From NCBI GenBank assembly GCA_910585725.1, contig CAJUFA010000014.1, forward strand, positions 1 to 64,000: a DNA stretch of 64,000 nt. Direction: 5' to 3'. Each line of letters starts with the position of its first letter. Position 1 is the first letter of the stretch. This document shows, piece after piece, positions 1 through 7,924 of this stretch. Below the pieces are notes generated by a model, which made no database searches, had not been told where the DNA came from, and worked only from the letters and a program-made list of their open reading frames with translations. Both the position numbers and the translations under genes were made by a program. This DNA is from an uncultured Dorea sp. (GTDB lineage: Bacteria > Bacillota > Clostridia > Lachnospirales > Lachnospiraceae).

Positions 1-27
1 CAACTAATCGGTCGAGGGCATGACCAA
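1..27 (+). rRNA. 3' end of 23S rRNA (partial)
   Basis: The first bases match the conserved 3' terminal segment of Firmicute 23S rRNA, whose family form reads roughly ACTAATNGGTCGAGGGC-TGACC. Only the tail lies in the window, and the exact 3' end is estimated. It is followed by about 80 bases without any recognisable 5S rRNA and then an intrinsic terminator, so this operon seems to end with 23S. Confidence 0.8.
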
Positions 28-104
28 AGGTGGATAGGTAAAAGAATGGATGATTGATTTCTTGTATGCAGTTTTGAAGGTACATATATAAAATTGTTTG
101 TTAT

Positions 105-130
105 AAAATCCGGTGAGACCGGATTTTTTT
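105..130 (+). terminator. Intrinsic terminator of the rRNA operon
   Basis: A perfect 10-bp stem (AAAATCCGGT / ACCGGATTTT) with a 3-base loop is followed by a T run. It sits about 80 bases after the 23S tail and should end the rRNA transcript. Confidence 0.85.
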
Positions 131-159
131 ATTGAAAAGTTTGTGTTTTGTTTGTTTAG

Positions 160-221
160 AAATTGAAGTCATGGACTGACTGGCGCTGATATAAGCCAGA
201 CAATCCATGACTTCAATTTTG
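160..221. terminator. Long hairpin between rRNA operon and coaBC
   Basis: A stem of about 18 bp (arms 160-178 and 201-219, one mismatch) encloses a smaller TGGC/GCCA hairpin. It lies directly after the coaBC stop on the minus strand. The plus-strand side ends in TTTTGT, and the minus-strand side is followed by an A/T-rich tract, so it may act in both directions. Confidence 0.65.
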
Positions 222-224
222 TAT

Positions 225-1436
225 TCATGAGTTGTGAACTATAGCTCTTAGTGTAAGGATTTTGTCAAGTATATGAAAGGCAACATCTTCTTTTTCCATA
301 AGGGGAAGTTCAGTAATGTTATCTGGTGTAATGATAGTAACAATGTTTGTATTGGTTTCAAATCCGGCGCCCTGGATTTTCAGATTATTGGCCACAATCA
401 TATCCAGGTTCTTTTTCAAAAGTTTATTTTTTGAATTTTCAAGCATATTTTCTGTTTCCATAGAAAAACCACAGAGAAATTGACCGGCTTTTTTATGTCT
501 TCCCAGATATTGAAGAATATCATCCGTACGTTCCAGTGGAATAGAAAGCTCCTTATCAGATTTTTTAACCTTTTCATTAGATATTTTCGTAGGGCGATAA
601 TCGGCTACAGCGGCGGCCTTAATGATAATATCCATATCCTTATAGTGGGAAGTGACTGCTTCGTACATATCTTTAGCCGTAACGACAGGAATCACTGTTG
701 TGGATATAGGGGGATTAAGAAACGTCTTACCGCTTACCAGCGTGACGTCAGCGCCGCGCAGCATACATGCCCGGGCAATCGCATACCCCATTCTTCCGGA
801 AGAATGATTGGTAATATATCGTACAGGATCTATGGGTTCCTGAGTAGGACCGGCGGTTATCAGAACTTTCATGCCTTTCATGTCTTTTTCACATGCACAG
901 CATTGCAGGATATGTTCGTACAGAGTCTCCGGTTCGGGCATCTTTCCGGCGCCTATATCACCGCATGCAAGATATCCGTTCGCGGGGGTAATGACCTGCA
1001 TTCCATATTTTTCAAGAAGTACCAGGTTTTCTTGAGTGATGGGATTCTCATACATTCCTGTATTCATAGCCGGAGCAATAATTTTTGGGGCCTTACTGGC
1101 AAGAAACGTTGTCGTAAGCATATCGTCGGCAAGACCATGGGCAATCTTTGCAATAATATTAGCGGTAGCCGGAGCGATGATGATTGCGTCAGCTTTCTGA
1201 GCCAGGGAAACGTGCTCTACTTTAAATTCAAAATTACGGTCAAAAGTATCTGTGATACATTTATGGCCGGTAAGAGTCTCGAAAGTGATAGGATTGATAA
1301 AATTCGTAGCATGCTCTGTCATAATGACACGGACTTCAGCGCCTGACTTGACCAGCATGCTTGTTAAAGCGGCGCTTTTATATGCGGCGATACCTCCGCT
1401 GACGCCAAGAAGAATTGTTTTGTTTTTAAGATTCAT
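225..1436 (-). CDS. coaBC: Bifunctional phosphopantothenoylcysteine decarboxylase / phosphopantothenate-cysteine ligase
   Basis: CoaBC carries out two steps of coenzyme A synthesis: it ligates cysteine to phosphopantothenate (CoaB) and decarboxylates the product with FMN (CoaC). The 403-residue length is usual. The N-terminal flavoprotein half begins GVSGGIAAYK, carries the PAMNTGMYENP substrate clamp and the CGDIGAGKMPEP loop with the catalytic cysteine. The CoaB half begins ITAGPTQEPIDPVR and keeps NHSSGRMG and KAAAVADYRP. It is monocistronic: promoter TTGCAA-N17-TATAGT lies at 1508-1480 and the long hairpin follows the stop. Confidence 0.96.
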   Translation of the reverse strand: MNLKNKTILLGVSGGIAAYKSAALTSMLVKSGAEVRVIMTEHATNFINPITFETLTGHKCITDTFDRNFEFKVEHVSLAQKADAIIIAPATANIIAKIAHGLADDMLTTTFLASKAPKIIAPAMNTGMYENPITQENLVLLEKYGMQVITPANGYLACGDIGAGKMPEPETLYEHILQCCACEKDMKGMKVLITAGPTQEPIDPVRYITNHSSGRMGYAIARACMLRGADVTLVSGKTFLNPPISTTVIPVVTAKDMYEAVTSHYKDMDIIIKAAAVADYRPTKISNEKVKKSDKELSIPLERTDDILQYLGRHKKAGQFLCGFSMETENMLENSKNKLLKKNLDMIVANNLKIQGAGFETNTNIVTIITPDNITELPLMEKEDVAFHILDKILTLRAIVHNS

Positions 1437-1479
1437 ATGAATTTCCTTTCAAAAATTCTTTGACAAATTTACAACTATT

Positions 1480-1508
1480 ACTATAGCGTGTTTTGGGAAA
1501 TGTTGCAA
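1480..1508 (-). promoter_or_regulatory. Sigma-A promoter of coaBC
   Basis: On the minus strand TTGCAA (1508-1503), a 17-base spacer and TATAGT (1485-1480) lie 44 bases upstream of the coaBC start codon. Confidence 0.65.
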
Positions 1509-1604
1509 GGTTTTGTAAGAATGAAATGGACATTGAGCTTGTGTCGTGTTAAAATATATGTTGTTTGGGTGTTTTTGTAAATTAAGGTAGAATGAGGTAT
1601 GAAT

Positions 1605-2249
1605 ATGAAAAAAATTATAATATTGGGATTGATTGTTATTACGAGTATGATGATGGCTGCCTGTGGAGGCAAGGAAAAGTCAAAAGAAGAGGACAAAGAA
1701 GCTGCGAAGCAATCAGAGGAAGAAGTTCCTGCTGTACAGGAGACAGATCTGGCAGACGCCGGAGAGAACGGTGGGTCTGAAGCGGAGAATTCAGGGATAG
1801 ACGGGGTCTCTACACTTTGTACGGATGATAAAAGTATTCGTATTACGGTCAACAGACCAGAAGGATTCGAAGACTCTGAGTTTAGTTCTGAACATCAGGT
1901 GGCGTTTCAGAAGATGGGAGAAGGCGGCGGCAGTACTCAGATGAGTCTGCATTTGACAACTAACGATGAGAATTCTGTGATGGCTACGGCGAAGCAGGAG
2001 GTGGAATATATCTTTAGTGCTAATTCCGACGGTACGGGTGTTGTAAAGGATGTAGAATCTCAAGCGGTTGGAAACAGACAGTGGTCGTATTTTACATATT
2101 CGCTGGATGATACAGAGGGATTGCGCTCGTGGACAAGCCTTTCTAATGGTTGTGTGGTGTCTTGTATGGTAGAAAATATAGGAACCGGTCTTGAGTCGTT
2201 GAATGTAGAATCAATGCTTCAGATTTTAGACGGAGCTATTCAAGAGTAG
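1605..2249 (+). CDS. Predicted lipoprotein of unknown function
   Basis: I do not recognise the family. The 214-residue protein begins with a lysine-rich n-region, a hydrophobic stretch and a lipobox ending MMAAC, so it is probably exported and lipid-anchored. A Lys/Glu-rich linker of about 40 residues follows the cysteine, then a compact domain (about residues 60-214) with alternating beta-type patterns and an SYFTYSLDD segment. The ATG at 1605 is preferred because GAGG lies 7 bases upstream; the in-frame ATG at 1599 would add two residues and has a poorer site. Single gene, with a possible promoter TTGAGC-N16-TATATG near 1533-1560 and a clear terminator after it. Confidence 0.75.
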   Translation: MKKIIILGLIVITSMMMAACGGKEKSKEEDKEAAKQSEEEVPAVQETDLADAGENGGSEAENSGIDGVSTLCTDDKSIRITVNRPEGFEDSEFSSEHQVAFQKMGEGGGSTQMSLHLTTNDENSVMATAKQEVEYIFSANSDGTGVVKDVESQAVGNRQWSYFTYSLDDTEGLRSWTSLSNGCVVSCMVENIGTGLESLNVESMLQILDGAIQE

Positions 2250-2282
2250 ACTGAATTGACAAGCGGTAGGAAAAGCAGATGA

Positions 2283-2349
2283 AGCTGCAATTATATCGGA
2301 ATAGTTGGAAGAATTTTCACAGGTTATTTCGGTATAATTGCGGCTTTTT
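2283..2349 (+). terminator. Intrinsic terminator after the lipoprotein gene
   Basis: A long stem (about 18 bp with G-T pairs, arms near 2283-2302 and 2325-2345) ends in a T run. The ROK gene converges from the other side. Confidence 0.8.
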
Positions 2350-2355
2350 GTGGTT

Positions 2356-3498
2356 TTAAAGTATTTCACTTTCTATTTTTTCAAGGAAACCCTGGATATA
2401 GGGGAGCGCGGCTCCGATCGTAATGTTATGCCGGGGCATCTTACTGATCAGAAGAAAGTCTTGTTCTTCTGCAAACGGAGTTAGCTGTCGGATCTGCTCA
2501 TACAGGAATGTGATGTCTTCCTTACGTAGATACTGGGCTAGGTATCCGCCAAGGATGAAATCTGTGTCAAAGATTAAATGGAGCATATTAATGATCCTGG
2601 CCAGATTTGTGAGGAATGTATTCCACCGCTGTGAAAAAGAGAGATCTCCCTTCCATACTCTTTCAAAAAAATCATCCAGGTTTTCGTTCTCTTTCAGAAG
2701 TACGTTCAAAGAGCACAGAGTTTCCATGCAGCCGTGTTTGCCGCAATAGCATGGCGCGCCGTCAGGTTCTATCTGGATGTGTTCTATCGTAGAGCTGTGG
2801 CCGTGCTTTCCGGTCAATATCTCTCCATTGGTAATAATGGCGGAGCCAAGATGTTTACTTAGGGAGATATAAAAAGCGTCCGTAAGTCCCGGAGACGCCC
2901 ACATCTCGGAGACGGCCGCACTATATGCGTCGTGGATAAATGTACACGGATAGGTAAGGTACCGAGTAAATTCTGTAATAGAAAGCCCGGTGCAGGATAG
3001 AATCTTGCCATACAATATGGTCTGCTTGTCCGGCGCCACTAAACCGGGCATGGCAAAACCAATCCCAAGGATCTGTTCGTCAGATACATTAAGAGAAGTT
3101 ATGAAATCAAGTATTTTGTTGCAAACCGTCTTAAAATACATCTCTTTATATTCATAAATAATCTCGTGAGTTATTCGATCGAGTTTTTCACCATATAAGT
3201 TGATTGCGATAATCTTTATTTCTTTTTTCAGAATCTCCACGCCGATACTGATACGGTAATCAGCATTAACCGAATAGGCGGCGGCCTTTCTTCCGACAAA
3301 TTCCGTATCGATTTGGCCGTTTTTTTGAATCAGGCCTTCTTTTTCCAATGCAGTCAGGTTTGTCGTGACAGTTGGTCGGCTCAGACGGAGATTGTACGAA
3401 ATGTCCTGTTGAGATACCTTTTTGTTTTCATAGATAAAATGATAAATCAAGCTGCGATTATTTTGCTTAATCCGATTGGGTGTAATGCTTTTTGCCAT
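2356..3498 (-). CDS. ROK-family transcriptional repressor
   Basis: A XylR/NagC-type repressor of 380 residues. Residues 1-70 form a winged helix-turn-helix (NKKVSQQDISYNLRLSRPTVT...), and the rest is a ROK sugar-kinase-like domain. The ROK zinc motif is visible as CYCGKHGCME. Such proteins bind a sugar or sugar phosphate and release their operators. It is divergent from the SDR/dehydrogenase operon, and two copies of a 16-base element lie in the gap in opposite orientation, one in front of each gene. I infer that it represses both itself and the operon; the inducer is unknown, probably a polyol or sugar. Confidence 0.92.
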   Translation of the reverse strand: MAKSITPNRIKQNNRSLIYHFIYENKKVSQQDISYNLRLSRPTVTTNLTALEKEGLIQKNGQIDTEFVGRKAAAYSVNADYRISIGVEILKKEIKIIAINLYGEKLDRITHEIIYEYKEMYFKTVCNKILDFITSLNVSDEQILGIGFAMPGLVAPDKQTILYGKILSCTGLSITEFTRYLTYPCTFIHDAYSAAVSEMWASPGLTDAFYISLSKHLGSAIITNGEILTGKHGHSSTIEHIQIEPDGAPCYCGKHGCMETLCSLNVLLKENENLDDFFERVWKGDLSFSQRWNTFLTNLARIINMLHLIFDTDFILGGYLAQYLRKEDITFLYEQIRQLTPFAEEQDFLLISKMPRHNITIGAALPYIQGFLEKIESEIL

Positions 3499-3521
3499 AA
3501 TGTAATTCCATCCCCCCTTAA

Positions 3522-3537
3522 TTTGTAAAATGATTTA
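3522..3537. promoter_or_regulatory. Candidate ROK operator, copy 1
   Basis: TTTGTAAAATGATTTA is an interrupted palindrome (GTAAA-N4-TTTAC with its next base). It lies between the ROK start codon and a TATAAT-like element (3553-3548, minus strand), a position suited to autorepression. Its exact reverse complement occurs at 3672-3687. Confidence 0.7.
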
Positions 3538-3627
3538 CTAAAATGATATTATAACATAGCTTTTAATAAGAATACTATTGTGCATATTGTATGATTTTGA
3601 TGTTAAAATGTTAGGAATAATTACATG

Positions 3628-3656
3628 TTGACGAATGGATATAAAAGGTTTATTAT
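3628..3656 (+). promoter_or_regulatory. Sigma-A promoter of the SDR operon
   Basis: TTGACG, a 17-base spacer and TATTAT. A perfect 9-bp inverted repeat (TAATTACAT 3618-3626, ATGTAATTA 3655-3663) brackets the promoter, and operator copy 2 begins about 9 bases after the expected transcription start. Confidence 0.75.
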
Positions 3657-3671
3657 GTAATTACAATTTGA

Positions 3672-3687
3672 TAAATCATTTTACAAA
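3672..3687. promoter_or_regulatory. Candidate ROK operator, copy 2
   Basis: TAAATCATTTTACAAA is the exact reverse complement of 3522-3537. It lies just downstream of the predicted start site of the SDR operon, where a bound repressor would block transcription. Confidence 0.7.
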
Positions 3688-3712
3688 ATAAAATTAAGAA
3701 AAGGAGAGCATT

Positions 3713-4489
3713 ATGGGAATTATTGAAAAAATGAGACTGGACGGAAAAAAAGGATTTGTAACGGGAGCGGCAAGAGGAATCGGAAAATGTACGGCGACTG
3801 CTTTTGCAGAAGCAGGGGCGGACGTAGCAATCGTGGATCTGGATTATGCAGAGGCGCAGAAGACTGCAGAAGAGCTTTCAAAGAAGACCGGCAGAAAAGT
3901 CATTGCAATTAAAACAGACTGTACAGACCCCCAGCAGGTAGAGGAGATGGTGGAGCAGGTTGTTAGGGAGTTAGGCGGACTGGACTTCTGTCATAATAAC
4001 GCCGGTATCTGTATTAACGCGCCGGCCGAGGAGATGACGTATGAACAGTGGAGTAAAGTGATCAACATTAACTTAAACGGCGTGTTCCTGACAGATATAG
4101 CAGCGGGAAAGTATATGCTGGAACATGGCGGCGGTTCTATCATCAATACGGCTTCTATGTCTGCGCATATCGTTAATGTACCGCAGCCACAGTGTGCGTA
4201 CAATGCTTCGAAAGCAGGCGTGATACAACTGACCAAATCTCTGGCGATCGAATGGGCGAAGCGAGGCGTTCGTGTCAACAGCATCAGTCCCGGATATATC
4301 GGAACAGAACTGACTCTGAATTCGCCGACGCTGATTCCTTTGATTGAAAAATGGAACGAGATGGCGCCTATGGGAAGAATGGGAAAGCCGGAGGAATTGG
4401 AATCCATCTGTGTATATCTTGCAGGAGACACCAGTTCCTTCACAACGGGTTCTGATTTTGTGATCGACGGCGCATTTACATGTTTCTAG
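3713..4489 (+). CDS. Short-chain dehydrogenase/reductase (polyol/sugar type)
   Basis: A classical SDR of 258 residues. It has the nucleotide site TGAARGIG near residue 17, an acidic residue after beta-2 (VDLD, favouring NAD), NNAG near residue 93, the catalytic serine in NTASMS and the YNASK pair near residue 164. Closest in feel to sorbose/mannitol/arabinitol 2-dehydrogenases, but the substrate cannot be read from the sequence. First gene of an operon with sugar ABC transporter remnants and a zinc dehydrogenase, under the ROK regulator, so a polyol/ketose interconversion is likely. SD AAGGAG precedes the ATG. Confidence 0.9.
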   Translation: MGIIEKMRLDGKKGFVTGAARGIGKCTATAFAEAGADVAIVDLDYAEAQKTAEELSKKTGRKVIAIKTDCTDPQQVEEMVEQVVRELGGLDFCHNNAGICINAPAEEMTYEQWSKVININLNGVFLTDIAAGKYMLEHGGGSIINTASMSAHIVNVPQPQCAYNASKAGVIQLTKSLAIEWAKRGVRVNSISPGYIGTELTLNSPTLIPLIEKWNEMAPMGRMGKPEELESICVYLAGDTSSFTTGSDFVIDGAFTCF

Positions 4490-4507
4490 CAAAAAAGGAG
4501 AAAAAAG

Positions 4508-5113
4508 ATGAAGAAGAGGATATTAGCCGCGCTTCTTTGCATGTCGATGATCGGCCTCATGATGATGGGGTGTGCGGACAGACGTGACGACGGGACATAG
4601 AAGGTCGGTATATCAATCCAGTCTCTTTCGAACGCCTACTGGGCGGGCGTCATGGGGAAGCTTGAGAAGGAGATGGATGCGAGAGGCTGGGACTATACGA
4701 TTGTCGGCTGTGATAACAATGCGGGAACGCAGGTGGGGCAGGTGGAGATCGAGGCGGCAAGGCTGTCCGGTATCCGTACGGGAAGAGTGAAATACCTGGT
4801 ATTCGCATTATCAGGGTTCTTCGCGGGTCTGGCAGGTCTTGTGCTCCTGTCACGTGTGAATTCCGGTATGGGTAACGCGGGCCTTGGATACGAGTTTAAA
4901 GTTATCACCTGTGTTGTCTTAGGCGGCGTGTCTGTCGCCGGAGGATCAGGCAGAATGTCAGGAGTCATAGCAGGTACATTTATCATCAGCGCGCTGAACA
5001 ACGGTATGGTACTGATCAATCTGAACAGTTGGATCCAGAATATCGTATTAGGTATCGTACTTGTGCTGGCGGTTGGTTTTGACTGTTATCAGAAGAAGAA
5101 ACAAGCAAATTAA
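4508..5113 (+). pseudogene. Collapsed sugar ABC transporter: binding-protein start fused to permease end
   Basis: One reading frame holds pieces of two genes. From 4508 it encodes a lipoprotein signal (lipobox LMMMGC), then an in-frame TAG at 4598, then the start of a ribose-type periplasmic binding protein (KVGISIQSLSNAYWAGV, CDNNAGTQVGQ). Near 4740-4760 it switches without a frame change to the C-terminal part of an RbsC-type permease (EAARLSGIRTGRVK, then four hydrophobic segments, ending QKKKQAN). The rest of the binding protein, the whole ATPase and the permease N-terminus are missing. A single internal deletion plus a nonsense change explains this. An internal ATG at 4652 could still yield a 153-residue fragment, but transport would not be possible. 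Confidence 0.88.
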
Positions 5114-5154
5114 TCGTTTAATAAAATGTAAAATTAGAATTTGGAGGTAATAAT

Positions 5155-6177
5155 ATGAAGGCAGCGGTGTATCATGCTCCACAGGATCTGAGAGTGGAAG
5201 AGGTCCCGGTAAGGGAACTTAAAAATAATGAAGTGATGATTCAGGTAAAGTACTGCGGGGTATGCGGTACGGATATGCACATCTTTAACGGGGACGGGGG
5301 GTCTTTTGAAGTGAACCCTCCGTTAATCCCCGGACATGAGTTCTCCGGAGTTGTGGCAAAGATTGGCGCGGATGTTACAACGGTAAAAGTAGGGGACAGA
5401 GTGAGCGGAGATCCGAATGATATGTGCGGTGAATGCTATTTCTGCAAGAACGCGATGCAACACTTCTGTACCAATAACGTGGGCGTGGGAACGACGGTCG
5501 ACGGCGGATTTGCCGAATATGTGATTATGCGTGAGAAACAGGTATACAAGTTTTCAGAGAATCTGAGTTTTATAGAAGCGGCAATGGCGGAGCCTATCTC
5601 CTGCTGCCTCCATGGGATTGATCTGTGTAACATCAAAGCGGGATGTACGGTTCTTGTCATGGGAGGAGGCCCCATCGGGATGATTATGATGCAGCTTGCG
5701 AAGAATGCAGGCGCGGCAAGGGTGATTATGTCTGAACCTGTGGAGGAGAAAAGAGCGCTTGCAAGAAAGCTTGGCGCCACCAAGACGATCAACCCGATAG
5801 AAGAAGACGTGGAAGCGGTTCTGGCTGATTACTGTGAAAATGTAGACGTTGTTATTGAATGTGTAGGTAATATCCATACACAGGCGGACGCCGTGAAGTT
5901 CGCGGGAAAAGGGGCGACAATTATGTATTTCGGTCTTGCTTCACCGGAAGATGCATATCCGCTGAAGCCGGACGACGTATTTAAGAAGGAACTGACGATT
6001 ACGTCGTCTTTCATTAACCCGTATACATTCGAGCGGGCAATTCGGGTACTTGAATCCGGTACGATAGAGTTGGAGAGTCTGATAACGAATATCGTTCCCC
6101 TTGATCAGATTACCGATGTATTTACGAAGCCAGAGTACCGGAGAGCCGGAAAAGCTATGATTAAGATAGCAGATTAA
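5155..6177 (+). CDS. Zinc-dependent medium-chain dehydrogenase (sorbitol/threonine dehydrogenase type)
   Basis: A 340-residue NAD(P)-dependent alcohol dehydrogenase. The catalytic zinc ligands are visible in CGVCGTDMH (near residue 37) and GHEFSG (near residue 62). The structural zinc loop CGECYFCKNAMQHFC (near residues 94-108) is complete, and the Rossmann fold starts at VMGGGPIGM. The family oxidises secondary alcohols of polyols or threonine; the operon context with an SDR and sugar transporter remnants favours a polyol. SD GGAGG lies upstream. It is the last gene of the ROK-controlled operon and a terminator follows. Confidence 0.92.
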   Translation: MKAAVYHAPQDLRVEEVPVRELKNNEVMIQVKYCGVCGTDMHIFNGDGGSFEVNPPLIPGHEFSGVVAKIGADVTTVKVGDRVSGDPNDMCGECYFCKNAMQHFCTNNVGVGTTVDGGFAEYVIMREKQVYKFSENLSFIEAAMAEPISCCLHGIDLCNIKAGCTVLVMGGGPIGMIMMQLAKNAGAARVIMSEPVEEKRALARKLGATKTINPIEEDVEAVLADYCENVDVVIECVGNIHTQADAVKFAGKGATIMYFGLASPEDAYPLKPDDVFKKELTITSSFINPYTFERAIRVLESGTIELESLITNIVPLDQITDVFTKPEYRRAGKAMIKIAD

Positions 6178-6192
6178 AAGAGAGCATAAAGA

Positions 6193-6226
6193 AAAGGCAT
6201 ATGCGGCGGAGCATGTGCCTTTTTTA
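6193..6226 (+). terminator. Intrinsic terminator after the zinc dehydrogenase
   Basis: Stem AAGGCATATG / CATGTGCCTT followed by six T residues. Confidence 0.8.
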
Positions 6227-6366
6227 TGCGGAATTTTAAATCCAATAAATAGTGTATAAGCCTATATATTGTAAAAATATATTGCTAAAAGAGAATGGTG
6301 GATTTATGATAGAAGAAAGAATGCGGACATTTTACTAAAAGAAAGAGAAGTTAAGGAGGAAGAGGG

Positions 6367-7356
6367 ATGATGAAAACTGTGGATCCATCCATAATACCAA
6401 AGAAGAGATTGTATACAGGCGCGGAGATTCCCTGTGTAGGAATGGGAACTTTCGGTTCAGACCGGGTATCGCCGGAAGAAGTATCAGGGGCGGTAGAAGG
6501 GGCGGTCCGCTGTGGGTATCGTTTGTTCGACTGCGCGGCCTGTTATGGCAATGAGGATCAGATTGGACAGGTGTTCAGGAAAGTAGTGGATGAGAAGATT
6601 GTAGAGCGAAAAGAATTATTTATCATGTCGAAGGTGTGGAACGATATGCACAGGGATGTAGAAAGGGCATGTAAGAAGAGTATTGACGATCTGGAATGTG
6701 GTTATCTGGACGTTTACTTTATTCATTGGCCATTTCCAAATTATCATGCGCCGGGATGTGATGTGGATGCGAGGAATCCTGATTCCAGGCCGTTTTGTGC
6801 AGACGAGTTTCTGGATACTTACCGTCAGTGTGAAGAATTGGTGGAGAAGGGGCTGATTCGTCATATCGGCATATCGAATATGACGATATCTAAGATGGAT
6901 GCGGTGCTTCCAAAGCTGCGGATCAAGCCGGCAGTGGCAGAGATTGAGATGCATCCTGCGTTTCAGCAGGGGGAGATTAAGGAATATCTTGAGGCGTGGG
7001 ATATCGTTCCGATTGGGTATATGCCTATTGGTTCACCGCGAAGACCCGAGCGGGATATTATGGAAGAAGATATTGTAGATCTTGAAATGCCGGAGATACA
7101 AAAGATCGCTGAGGCGCATGGAGTGACTCCTGCGATTGTGGCGTTAAAATGGGCGCGTCAGAACGGGCAGATTCCGATTCCGTTCTCTGTACATCATTAT
7201 TACGAAAATCTGAAATGTATGACAGAAGATCCTCTAACAGAAGAAGAGATGGTTTCCATGGCAGCGCTGGAACGGGGAAACAGGCTGGTGAAAGGGCAGG
7301 TCTTCCTATGGGAGGGAGCAAAAGACTGGCATGAACTCTGGGATGAGCCAAGTTAA
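6367..7356 (+). CDS. Aldo/keto reductase
   Basis: A 329-residue NADPH-dependent reductase of the aldo/keto reductase family, folding as a TIM barrel. The catalytic tetrad is visible: Asp and Tyr in FDCAACYGNED, Lys in MSKVWND and His in FIHWPFP. HIGISNMT and the late cofactor loop (IPIPFSVHH) are also present. SD GGAGG lies 7 bases before the first of two adjacent ATG codons. It is monocistronic, with its own terminator, and stands directly after the polyol operon, so it may serve the same sugar pathway; the substrate is unknown. Confidence 0.92.
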   Translation: MMKTVDPSIIPKKRLYTGAEIPCVGMGTFGSDRVSPEEVSGAVEGAVRCGYRLFDCAACYGNEDQIGQVFRKVVDEKIVERKELFIMSKVWNDMHRDVERACKKSIDDLECGYLDVYFIHWPFPNYHAPGCDVDARNPDSRPFCADEFLDTYRQCEELVEKGLIRHIGISNMTISKMDAVLPKLRIKPAVAEIEMHPAFQQGEIKEYLEAWDIVPIGYMPIGSPRRPERDIMEEDIVDLEMPEIQKIAEAHGVTPAIVALKWARQNGQIPIPFSVHHYYENLKCMTEDPLTEEEMVSMAALERGNRLVKGQVFLWEGAKDWHELWDEPS

Positions 7357-7362
7357 ATGTAG

Positions 7363-7404
7363 AAAACCAGAGCATATTTGAGAGGGAATATGCTCTGGTT
7401 TTTT
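7363..7404 (+). terminator. Intrinsic terminator after the aldo/keto reductase
   Basis: A stem of about 16 bp (AAAACCAGAGCATATT and its complement) with a T tract. Confidence 0.85.
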
Positions 7405-7454
7405 ATACAATAATGATCTTTTTTTTATTTTTGCCATTATTTCCAGGTATACAT

Positions 7455-7895
7455 TTATTTTCTTTCTATCTCTATAATTTCATCAAACGGTATTCTGGTT
7501 CCGTCCGTTAAAATGAGAATACGGCGATATTCATCTATCTTTTTCACATATCCGGCTACAGTTTCATAAGAACCTCCCGTCTTCTTTTTATCCGGTATAA
7601 AATACGTGATCAAAACCCCTGGCTCATCTTTTAACTGCGCGCGTATCATCTGCAGGGTCCTGTCCACCGCCGCCTTGCAATATTCGTCCAGTTCGATCCG
7701 TGTTCCTGTAAGCCTGGCAGTCTCTTTTACTGCTTCATGGTGGCCGGTCAGAGCCGCAAAGGGTGCGAATTGTGCGGCTCTGTCTTTTATCGGCATTGGT
7801 GGATGTGTCTTGGATATATGACGGGGAAGGTCGAGCATATCTCTATATTTATAGACCTCTTCTTGATTCATGAATAGTCTTTCTTTTTTTTGCAT
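7455..7895 (-). CDS. YolD-like family protein
   Basis: A protein of about 146 residues with the YolD-family core (IKDRAAQFAPFAALTGHHEA) and a C-terminal beta-rich segment ending in RIPFDEIIEIER. YolD-like proteins are small partners usually encoded with a Y-family DNA polymerase, as here, where the polymerase gene ends 29 bases upstream. The ATG at 7895 is preferred because GGAG stands six bases before it; a GTG at 7922 would extend the protein by nine residues. Function is not established, though a role in polymerase control or the SOS response is often supposed. Confidence 0.88.
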   Translation of the reverse strand: MQKKERLFMNQEEVYKYRDMLDLPRHISKTHPPMPIKDRAAQFAPFAALTGHHEAVKETARLTGTRIELDEYCKAAVDRTLQMIRAQLKDEPGVLITYFIPDKKKTGGSYETVAGYVKKIDEYRRILILTDGTRIPFDEIIEIERK

Positions 7896-7924
7896 ATTTT
7901 TCTCCATTATTCTGTGTTTCACCC

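Noticed and set aside
480..1346. Long plus-strand open frame opposite coaBC
   Set aside because: It is antisense to a clear coaBC gene, has no family pattern and no good ribosome site.
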